This document shows positions 9,441-16,720 of a DNA stretch of 64,000 nt, piece after piece. Where the stretch lies: the NCBI RefSeq assembly GCF_000297095.1, contig NZ_AEEA01000036.1, positions 71,504-135,503 on the forward strand, given 5' to 3'. Source of the stretch: Treponema primitia ZAS-1 (GTDB lineage: Bacteria > Spirochaetota > Spirochaetia > Treponematales > Breznakiellaceae). Position 1 is the first letter of the stretch. Every line of letters starts with the position of its first letter. The translations under genes were made by a program, and so were the position numbers. Under the pieces are notes generated by a model, which made no database searches, was not told the origin of the DNA, and saw only the letters and a program-made list of their open reading frames with translations.

Positions 9441-9827
9441 ATGAAAATTGATGGATACCACCATATCGGTGTGTGGGTTAAGGACGCTCAGAAAAGCCTA
9501 GATTTTTATACCACCGGGTTGGGCGGTAAGGTTACTTTCAGCTTTCCCATGGCCGAAAACGGCAAACTTATTTACCTGGTAGATCTGGGAAACAATGCGG
9601 TGGTGGAAATAATTCCCAGGGGGAACGGTGAGGAAGAGGTGAACGCCCATTTTGCCCACATTGCCCTGAGGACCGATGATACCCGGGCGGCATATGATCT
9701 GGCTATTAAGGCCGGCGCCGCTTCCAGCACCGCTCCCCAGGATGTACTGTTGGGAACCATGGCTGTAACTAACGCCTTTGTCCTAGGGCCGGATCATGAG
9801 GTGATAGAATTTTTTCAGGTGAATTAG
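9441..9827 (+). CDS. VOC-superfamily (glyoxalase-like) protein
   Basis: A 128-residue protein with one vicinal-oxygen-chelate domain: MKIDGYHHIGVWVKDAQKSL, a central KLIYLVDLGNNAVVEIIPRG and a C-terminal LGPDHEVIEFFQVN. The pairs H...E and H...E fit a metal-binding betaalphabetabetabeta fold. The family includes glyoxalase I, lyases and resistance proteins, and the substrate cannot be assigned. ATG 9441 follows GGAGGG at 9431-9436. It stands alone between polB and the convergent cardiolipin synthase gene. Confidence 0.8.
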   Translation: MKIDGYHHIGVWVKDAQKSLDFYTTGLGGKVTFSFPMAENGKLIYLVDLGNNAVVEIIPRGNGEEEVNAHFAHIALRTDDTRAAYDLAIKAGAASSTAPQDVLLGTMAVTNAFVLGPDHEVIEFFQVN

Positions 9828-9856
9828 AATAATCTGTATTATAGTGTTTCATTTCT

Positions 9857-11395
9857 CTACATAAGGGGCGCGAAAATCCGCAGTACATCCCGGCCAAAAT
9901 TGCGTATGGCGCTGCGGGAACAATCTTCCAAGGTGATCTGTTTGGAGATAGGAATCGTCTTTAGAAAATCCTCTTTAACTTTACTGACGGCGCTGTTTTT
10001 ATAGATCCAGACCCCGCACTCAAAGTGCAGATACAGGCTGCGGTAATCCAGGTTGGTGGTGCCCACGGTGGCAACCTTGTCGTCGGACACAAAGGTCTTT
10101 GAATGATTAAAGCCGCTGGTGTATTCGTAGACCTTTACCCCAGCCATGACCAGCTGCCGGTAATAGGATCGAGATACCGTCCGTACAAACCATTTGTCCC
10201 AGCGATGGGGGGTGATGATTCGCACATCAACACCGCTCTTTGCCGCCAGGGTCAGGGCGGAAAGGAGATTATCGTCTATTACCAGGTAGGGAGTGTTGAT
10301 GTACACATATTCCTTAGCATTGTTGATGATCTGGATGTAGACATGTTCCCCTACGTTTTCTGTATCAATGGGGCTGTCCGCATAGGGCTGCACATAGCCG
10401 TCGGATGTTACCGGACAGGGAGCTTCCCGCCAGGGATAAAAATCCCCATAGCTCTCCATTACCTTTTTCCCCAAGTCCCACATTTGTAAAAAGATTAGGG
10501 TAAGACTCCAGGCGGCTTCACCTTCGATCATGATTGCTGCGTCCTTCCAGTGGCCGTATTTTGGGAAAATATTGATATACTCATCCGCCAGGTTCATGCC
10601 CCCGGTGAAGGCAACCTTGCCGTCGATGGAAACGATCTTCCGGTGATCCCGGTTGTTTTGCAGGGAGGAAAAGATAGGCTTAAAGAGGTTGAAGATAGTA
10701 CAGCGAATCCCCCGCTGTTCCAGCTGCTGTTTAAAGTTCGGCGGCAGGGACATGAAGCACCCAAGGTCATCGTACATGAGCCGCACGTCCAGACCCTTCC
10801 GGGCTTTTCGTTCCATGATATCCAAAATGGGGTCCAGCATTTGCCCTTCGCTGAGTATGAAAAATTCCAGGAAGATATATCGTTCCGCCTTTTCCAGTTC
10901 CACCAGAACCTTTTTGAAAAAATCTTCCCCCGATGGAAAGTATTCGGCCTGGGTATGGACATAGATGGGAAACCCCGCGTATTCCTGAAGATACCGGGCC
11001 TGGGGCAGGCAGTCCTCGTAATTTTCCATGAGGAAGGGCAGGGAGTCTCCGGGAAGCAGGAAGAGAGGCCTGCACTGCTGTTCGCTTGCCGCGAAGTACC
11101 TTTTTAACTTGCGGGGATTAGACTGAAAATAAAAGATGATGTACAGGATCCCCCCGAAGATGGGGAAGAGCATGATAAGGAAAATCCAGGTTAGTTTATA
11201 GGCGGATTTTTCTTTTTTATTGACTATATATATACAAACCAGCACGCTTACCACATTCAGAGCCCAACTCGCATAGAGGGAATTCATACTTGTGCTGGCG
11301 ATGAGGTACAGTATAAACGCTATTTGTATAAGCAGGATGGCCATAACAAAAATCCGCCTCCTGAATACAGCCCGAAACCATTTTTTTTCTTTCAC
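9857..11395 (-). CDS. cls: Cardiolipin synthase (phospholipase D family)
   Basis: A 512-residue membrane enzyme that joins phosphatidylglycerol units into cardiolipin. Two N-terminal transmembrane helices (VMAILLIQIAFILYLIAS and LTWIFLIMLFPIFGGILYII) are followed by two PLD domains. These carry the HKD motifs NRDHRKIVSIDGKVAFTGG (about residue 235) and FNHSKTFVSDDKVATVGTTN (about residue 430). The length is normal for bacterial Cls. It is transcribed alone, convergent with the VOC gene and downstream of the GNAT gene on the same strand. Confidence 0.93.
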   Translation of the reverse strand: MKEKKWFRAVFRRRIFVMAILLIQIAFILYLIASTSMNSLYASWALNVVSVLVCIYIVNKKEKSAYKLTWIFLIMLFPIFGGILYIIFYFQSNPRKLKRYFAASEQQCRPLFLLPGDSLPFLMENYEDCLPQARYLQEYAGFPIYVHTQAEYFPSGEDFFKKVLVELEKAERYIFLEFFILSEGQMLDPILDIMERKARKGLDVRLMYDDLGCFMSLPPNFKQQLEQRGIRCTIFNLFKPIFSSLQNNRDHRKIVSIDGKVAFTGGMNLADEYINIFPKYGHWKDAAIMIEGEAAWSLTLIFLQMWDLGKKVMESYGDFYPWREAPCPVTSDGYVQPYADSPIDTENVGEHVYIQIINNAKEYVYINTPYLVIDDNLLSALTLAAKSGVDVRIITPHRWDKWFVRTVSRSYYRQLVMAGVKVYEYTSGFNHSKTFVSDDKVATVGTTNLDYRSLYLHFECGVWIYKNSAVSKVKEDFLKTIPISKQITLEDCSRSAIRNFGRDVLRIFAPLM

Positions 11396-11478
11396 CGAAT
11401 ACTCCGCTCCTTATGAAGTATATACCAAGCGGGGGATCAACACCAGATTAGGTGGGTTGGAATATACTTTATATTTGT

Positions 11479-12318
11479 TTAGTAGTAACTAATCCGGTAA
11501 TCCCCAATCACCTTAAACCCAAGCTGCCGGTAGATTTTCTGTGCCGCCGGGTTGTCTTTCTTTACAAAGAGGGTAAGCCCCCTGCCTGCTTTGATGAGTT
11601 CCCCGACAAAAGCTGCGGTCATCCGGCGTCCTATGCCCTGGCCGCGGTATTCCGGGAGGACGTAAACACCGCCGATCTGGACGCGGGAAAAGGAGGCGGC
11701 GTTGGTGTTGATTTTCCCTACGATGCGGTTACCCAGGCAGGCTATGAGGGATTGTTCCCGGGTCAGGATTTTGCTTAGGTTTAAACGGCATGCTGTGGGG
11801 TTGAAAGCCGTGTCCCTGGGAAGAACTTCTTCCTGTTCGTATGCAGCCTGGAGAGGGTACAACAGTTCCAGGTCGGTAAGGCCCGGCTTGCGGAGAACAA
11901 GCCCTTGGGGGCCGGGGCAGTTTTCCCACCTGCTCTGACTATCCAGGGTCATGAGATCGTAATTTCGGTGTTCCGCAGCATGGTAACCCCGGCTTGCTAA
12001 AACGGCTTCCAGGAGCTCCGCTTCGTCAAGCATACCCAGGACCGCACGGATACTGATCCTGCCCAGGAAGCTTTTTATAAACCAGGGCAGGGGAGGATCC
12101 CGGGTACTGCCAAAGACGGGGAAGAGCATGCCGCCGAAGCGGAGGAGTACCGCCGAGATGGTTCCGTCCGGATCGGTGAGATACCACACCTGTTCATGCG
12201 GCGACTGTTTTTGCAAAAATTGTGCGCAGGCGTTTACACAGTAATACTCATGGGATCTGAGAAACTCCTCCGTTCGGATCCCGTCTGATTTGCCGGCCCT
12301 TCGCCACCGGTTTTTCAT
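11479..12318 (-). CDS. GNAT-family N-acetyltransferase
   Basis: A 279-residue protein whose C-terminal 100 residues are a GNAT fold: VQIGGVYVLPEYRGQGIGRR (acetyl-CoA binding loop) and LTLFVKKDNPAAQKIYRQLGFK. The N-terminal half (EFLRSHEYYCVNACAQFLQK, FGGMLFPVFG) is a separate domain seen in larger acetyltransferases. The substrate is unknown. Its ATG overlaps the stop of the upstream glycosidase gene by four bases, so the two are translated together. This could mean a role in cell-wall sugar handling, but that is inference. Confidence 0.8.
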   Translation of the reverse strand: MKNRWRRAGKSDGIRTEEFLRSHEYYCVNACAQFLQKQSPHEQVWYLTDPDGTISAVLLRFGGMLFPVFGSTRDPPLPWFIKSFLGRISIRAVLGMLDEAELLEAVLASRGYHAAEHRNYDLMTLDSQSRWENCPGPQGLVLRKPGLTDLELLYPLQAAYEQEEVLPRDTAFNPTACRLNLSKILTREQSLIACLGNRIVGKINTNAASFSRVQIGGVYVLPEYRGQGIGRRMTAAFVGELIKAGRGLTLFVKKDNPAAQKIYRQLGFKVIGDYRISYY

Positions 12319-13979
12319 TGCAGGGGAAGCCGGCCCTGGGCGGGGATGCGGCCAAGCATGGAGGAGAAGCCTGCCACAAAGGATTCCGGCGCATAACTAT
12401 AGACTGCCACGGCGCCGTCAACCCAGGGAACCTGATCGAGGTAAACCGGACTGAGAACGGAAAAAACGATAACCCGCTTTCCCAGCCATCGAAGGTTTTT
12501 AAGAACGTTCAGCCCCTCGGGATCGGAGAGGCAGAAGATGATCGTGTCCGACCGGCGGGCATAACCCTGCAGCTCTTCTATCGCCTCCTCCGATGGGGTG
12601 TACCAGTAGCCGGTGGATCCGGGATAGGCCGATTTGCCGGTGCTGAAAAAGTCCAGGTATTGACCTGCCAGGAGTACCCTCCCGGCCTTTTCCCGGCTTA
12701 GGGGGAAGATGGTCTGGTCTTGATCTTCACCCTTAAGAATAGTAACGCTGCGGGCTGCCAGGTCCAGGAAGAAACGGATTCCATCGGGATCGGGCAGACC
12801 CGCTTCCGCCTTGCGGAGGTCCGGCACGTAGGGTACTGCAGTTTCTCCCCGCAGGTGTTCCAGCTTCGTCTCAATAATTCTTCGGGCGGCATCCCGTACC
12901 CGGTCCCGGAAGACCGGTTCCTGCCGCATGGAGGAGAGCAGGCTGGTCCAGACCGGATCGCTCAGGTTGGGGGTTTTGGAGAGCATGATAATATCGTTAC
13001 CCGAAAGAAGGGCCTGTTTCGCCGCCTGGGAAAGGCTTCCCGCCCAGGTGGTAGCGCCGTTCATCATCAGGTCATCGGTGATGATCAATCCCTGAAATCC
13101 TATCCGGTCCCGGAGTATATCCCGGAGAAACCAGGATGAAAGGGATGCCGGGGTGGACGCCGCCTGGGTATTGGGAAAGGCCAGGTGCCCGCTCATGATC
13201 GCCGGGATTTTTTCCTTGGCGAGCATACGGTATGGGATCAGCTCCCGGTCCCAGAGCACCTCGAAGGGAACCGTTATCCGGGGCAGGACCCCGTGGGAAT
13301 CCAGGTCCGTATCGCCGTGCCCGGGGTAGTGTTTCGCCGTGGCGATAACCCCCGCCGCCTGCTGCCCCTTCATAAAGGCGGTTCCCAAAAGGCCCGCCCG
13401 CACAGGATCGTTACCGAAGGACCGGGGACCGATGACGGTGGAAGCCAGGTTCGTATAGATATCCACCGTGGGGGCGAAGTTCATATTGATACCCAGGAGC
13501 GCCAGTTCCCGGCCTATGTAGTAGCCCGAAAGGTAGGCGTCCCGTGGATACCCCGAGGCGCCGATAGCCATATTACCCGGGGTCTCGCTGGTGGCGCCCT
13601 TTACATGGCGTATCCAGCCCCCCTCCTGATCCGTGGCCACCAGGAGCGGTACCTTAAGTTTCCCCGCCAGGGACACCTGTTGCAGGGCCCCCACGGTTTC
13701 CGCCAGCCTGAGGGTATCCCCGGTATTCCACCCGAAGATCTTCACCCCGCCGATGTGCCGATCCCGGATCCAGTCCAGGATGAGCGGCGAAGGCTCCGCG
13801 CCCACCCAGCCAAGCATGAAGGTCTGAGCCAGGGCTTCTTCATCGGACATGGCTTCCACCAGGGCGGCCGCCAACTCCGACCTGTCACCGGTATCGGTAA
13901 AGCTAAGCGGAAAGATGTTTGCAGTACAAAGAAACAATGAAAGTAAAAACCATGATAGGGTACGGCTGCGAAGTGTCAT
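12315..13979 (-). CDS. Glycoside hydrolase family 3, NagZ-like, secreted
   Basis: A 554-residue enzyme predicted to remove beta-N-acetylglucosamine from peptidoglycan fragments or similar glycans. A signal peptide (TLSWFLLSLFLCTANIFPLS) is followed by the GH3 barrel with VATDQEGGWIRHV, the NagZ-type KHYPGHGDTDLDSHG and the nucleophile region IITDDLMMNGA. About 180 C-terminal residues form an extra domain, making it longer than cytosolic NagZ (about 340 residues). The signal peptide suggests action outside the inner membrane. A TATAAT lies about 12 bases before the start codon and no Shine-Dalgarno is visible. It is followed by a GNAT gene with a four-base overlap. Confidence 0.88.
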   Translation of the reverse strand: MTLRSRTLSWFLLSLFLCTANIFPLSFTDTGDRSELAAALVEAMSDEEALAQTFMLGWVGAEPSPLILDWIRDRHIGGVKIFGWNTGDTLRLAETVGALQQVSLAGKLKVPLLVATDQEGGWIRHVKGATSETPGNMAIGASGYPRDAYLSGYYIGRELALLGINMNFAPTVDIYTNLASTVIGPRSFGNDPVRAGLLGTAFMKGQQAAGVIATAKHYPGHGDTDLDSHGVLPRITVPFEVLWDRELIPYRMLAKEKIPAIMSGHLAFPNTQAASTPASLSSWFLRDILRDRIGFQGLIITDDLMMNGATTWAGSLSQAAKQALLSGNDIIMLSKTPNLSDPVWTSLLSSMRQEPVFRDRVRDAARRIIETKLEHLRGETAVPYVPDLRKAEAGLPDPDGIRFFLDLAARSVTILKGEDQDQTIFPLSREKAGRVLLAGQYLDFFSTGKSAYPGSTGYWYTPSEEAIEELQGYARRSDTIIFCLSDPEGLNVLKNLRWLGKRVIVFSVLSPVYLDQVPWVDGAVAVYSYAPESFVAGFSSMLGRIPAQGRLPLQ

Positions 13980-14172
13980 ATGTTGTATTCAATTATATTA
14001 TGAAGAAATAGTCAATTCTATATGTAAATTGGGGATATATTTATATTCATAGGTGGATTATAATTCATAAAAATGGAGTATTTGTGGTGAAATTGAATAT
14101 TTGTTCTAAAACTATCTTTATTTTTATAGTAAGGTATTTGGGGGCCAAAGGTACAGTTGGATCGAAAAAACT
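13980..14172. other. Divergent intergenic region, AT-rich
   Basis: This spacer separates the divergent glycosidase and solenoid-protein genes. It is AT-rich, contains TATAAT-like hexamers for both directions and no ORF of note. I see no RNA gene or operator that I can support. Confidence 0.5.
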
Positions 14173-15564
14173 ATGAGATACAATGAAGTAAAACCATCTT
14201 CCCATACCGATTTAGAAATTATTCTCAGCAGACTGGATAAAGAGGATCTCGCCGCCTTCATACTGGAATATGCGGCTCAGAATGATGAATTCCATGATAC
14301 TCTTTTAATCCGTTTTTCTGAAAAGGCCGATGTAGTTGAACATGCTAAAAACATAATCAGGTCATCAATAAACAGGGCTAAGCATCGCGGTTTTGTGGAT
14401 TACCGTAATGCCCGCAGGGCCGTGGAGGGGACTTGGCAAATTCTGAATACAGCCGCTGCTACGGGAGAGACCGGAGATATCCTTACGGCAGTGCAACTTT
14501 GTATAACAGTGCTGCGCGAAATGGTAAAACTCATAAATCATGCAGATGATTCTGACGGAACGATAGGGGATCCCATCCGCTATTCTCTGGAGCTGTTAAG
14601 CGAAATCACGGGGAAAATAAAGAGCGGGTATTTGAAAGGGGAGGAAGTTTTTAATGTCATTTTTAAGCATGCAAGGGAAAAAATATACGATGGTTGGGAA
14701 GAATGGCGTCTTCAAATACTGGGATCCTGCGTTCCGCTCTGCTATTCAAATCCGATACGAAAGAAATTGCAAAACCAGCTTGAATCTATGATACCTGAAA
14801 AGACAAATGATTCTTATATTGGCAGGTGGATATTAGGGGGTGTACAAAATATAAACTATAAAATCATGAGTTCCTTTGATGATCCGGAAATTGCTTTTCA
14901 ATATATTGAAGAAAATCTTGATAATCGGGATTTTAGAAAGATTGCCATTGAGCATGCTGTGGCCGAAAAGAAATATGAAAGGGCGTTGGAACTATGTTCT
15001 GGGGGTGAAAAAGCAGAGACCGGATATAAAGAGAAAGTTGATGAATGGCAGCATCTTAAGTACATGATCTATGAAGAACAAAAAGATGTAACTAAACAAA
15101 AAGAACTGGCCCTTATGTTAACCCTTGGGGGTGATTTTTCCTATTACCAAAAATTGAAGACCCTCTACCTCGTAGAAGAATGGCCTGATGTTTTACAGAA
15201 TATCTTGGAGAAATTGGAAAAGAGCAATCATAAATATGGTGTTTATATACAAATTTGCATCCATGAACATTTGCAGGAAAAGCTTTTGGCCTATTGCCGG
15301 GAGAATCATTCCTCAGCCGTTGAACTCTATCCTCACCTAATTCCCAAATTTTCTGATGAGTTGAATGAAATCTTTATGGCTTATATTAGGCAGGAAGCAA
15401 TCCGGGCGTCCAACAGACATGAATATAAAGCGGTTACCGGAATCATTAAACATCACGTTAAGGCTTGTGGAAAGGAGAAGGCGAAATTTATTATAACGGA
15501 ATTACTTGCCGCCTATCCCAGACGACCGGCCTTTATTGATGAGCTGAATAAAATTAAGGTTTAA
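14173..15564 (+). CDS. Alpha-solenoid protein resembling the C-terminal part of SWIM zinc-finger proteins
   Basis: A 463-residue helical protein with no signal peptide or membrane helix. The pattern (LEIILSRLDKEDLAAFILEYA at the start, repeated helix pairs such as YERALELCSGGEKAE, and an end YPRRPAFIDELNKIKV) resembles the region that follows the SWIM zinc finger in larger bacterial proteins. No CxCx(n)CxH motif is present here or in the 190 bases upstream, so the zinc finger is absent. Function unknown. Base composition is more AT-rich than the window average. The start ATG has only a weak GGATCG before it. Confidence 0.5.
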   Translation: MRYNEVKPSSHTDLEIILSRLDKEDLAAFILEYAAQNDEFHDTLLIRFSEKADVVEHAKNIIRSSINRAKHRGFVDYRNARRAVEGTWQILNTAAATGETGDILTAVQLCITVLREMVKLINHADDSDGTIGDPIRYSLELLSEITGKIKSGYLKGEEVFNVIFKHAREKIYDGWEEWRLQILGSCVPLCYSNPIRKKLQNQLESMIPEKTNDSYIGRWILGGVQNINYKIMSSFDDPEIAFQYIEENLDNRDFRKIAIEHAVAEKKYERALELCSGGEKAETGYKEKVDEWQHLKYMIYEEQKDVTKQKELALMLTLGGDFSYYQKLKTLYLVEEWPDVLQNILEKLEKSNHKYGVYIQICIHEHLQEKLLAYCRENHSSAVELYPHLIPKFSDELNEIFMAYIRQEAIRASNRHEYKAVTGIIKHHVKACGKEKAKFIITELLAAYPRRPAFIDELNKIKV

Positions 15565-15893
15565 TACCCTATAGCATTGAGTTGCAATTATTTGCGTAAT
15601 TTTTTGCTAATTATATGTAATATATAGAATTAGCAAATGCAATTAATGATATATGCGGCCCCTTGTTGTTAGGTATCAACCATGAGCATAGGAGAAAAAT
15701 TTCCGATGTGTGTCCTTTGCAGTTTTTGTATAAGAAATGATAGTCGAAAATAACACATCAGAATTCAGAGCCGGGCAACACAAGATAAAGCTGGTTTTTG
15801 AAACCGTTCGTGTTGCTGACGGCGGCAAGTGGATTAGGTGGGGCGGAAGGGCAGGATATTGACTTTAAGAGGGTAATACCGCATAATAACATT
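15565..15893. other. Gap with a hairpin and a possible small ORF
   Basis: A perfect 10-base inverted repeat (15603-15612 and 15628-15637, TTTGCTAATT) with a 15-base loop follows the upstream gene and could form a hairpin, though no U-run follows. A 41-codon ATG frame runs 15737-15862 (starts MIVENNTSEFRAG, ends WIRWGGRAGY). It has no clear ribosome site and may be chance or a gene remnant. Confidence 0.35.
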
Positions 15894-16220
15894 ATGAACC
15901 AAGAAATCCCATATTTGAATGACATTATTTCAATTATTTGTTCCCTTGTTTCTCCTGATGGGATAATTCTTTTTGGCTCCTATGCCCGTGGTGATAATAA
16001 AGAAAATAGTGATATAGATTTGTTGATCTTAAAACGAGGATTAAAAAACGAACGTGAGATGACAAATAAATTATACAAAGAATTTTTTGATAAAAAAATA
16101 CATAAGCCTGTAGATTTGTTGGCAATAGATAACGACAAGTATGTTGCATTAAGCAACGAAATAGGGTTAATCTATAAAACAATAAAAAATGAAGGGCAAT
16201 TGATATATGGAACGATATGA
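15894..16220 (+). CDS. MNT-type nucleotidyltransferase (antitoxin-like)
   Basis: A 108-residue minimal nucleotidyltransferase with GIILFGSYARGD and the following SDIDLLIL, matching GSx10DxD with both metal-binding aspartates. Proteins of this family pair with HEPN proteins and in studied cases (MntA/HepT) act as antitoxins that AMPylate the partner. ATG 15894 was chosen; the longer frame begins at TTG 15798 with no family similarity. The 3' end overlaps the HEPN gene by 14 bases. The AT-rich composition suggests transfer. Confidence 0.8.
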   Translation: MNQEIPYLNDIISIICSLVSPDGIILFGSYARGDNKENSDIDLLILKRGLKNEREMTNKLYKEFFDKKIHKPVDLLAIDNDKYVALSNEIGLIYKTIKNEGQLIYGTI

Positions 16221-16641
16221 ATCATGGCTTGATAGGGCTAAAAGCAGTTTTGAATTATCGAAGATAACAACCAATGAATTAATCTATTATGAAGATCTCT
16301 GCTTCCAAGCACAGCAAGCCGTAGAAAAAGCACTAAAAGGTTTACTGATTTATTTTGGCGATGATCCGGATTTTACACATAATTTAGGAATACTATTAGC
16401 TACACTAATAAAATATACTGAAATACCGGAGGAAATAGAAGAATCAATAAAACTAAATAATTTTGCTGTCCAAACAAGGTATCCTGGTGAATATGAAGAA
16501 ATAACAAAAGACGAGTACGAAGAATGTATCAGAATAACGGGCAATTGCCTTAAGTGGGTTGAAGAAATAATAATCGCGGATAAAAGGAAAAATGAAAACG
16601 ACGCGGCATCCGGTTTACAAAATGATAAAGTGATTCGTTAG
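16207..16641 (+). CDS. HEPN-domain protein (PF05168-like)
   Basis: A 144-residue helical protein with CFQAQQAVEKALKGLLIYFG, THNLGILLATLIKY and QTRYPGEYEE, the pattern of COG2250 HEPN proteins encoded beside MNT nucleotidyltransferases. The catalytic Rx4-6H RNase motif of HepT toxins is not visible: the only histidine has no arginine at that spacing. It is therefore either a non-RNase HEPN or uses other residues. It overlaps the upstream MNT gene by 14 bases. Confidence 0.75.
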   Translation: MERYESWLDRAKSSFELSKITTNELIYYEDLCFQAQQAVEKALKGLLIYFGDDPDFTHNLGILLATLIKYTEIPEEIEESIKLNNFAVQTRYPGEYEEITKDEYEECIRITGNCLKWVEEIIIADKRKNENDAASGLQNDKVIR

Positions 16642-16720
16642 TAAATCAGACTGGTAGTTCAAAATGCTCACAAGCATTGTTAATTTCCGATGAATTAGCC
16701 CTTACGAAAACGGAGTGAAC

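Noticed and set aside
15868..15890. GGGTAATACCGCATAA string resembling a 16S rRNA segment
   Set aside because: Only about 15 bases match in memory; flanks show no rRNA structure and lie just upstream of a nucleotidyltransferase gene.
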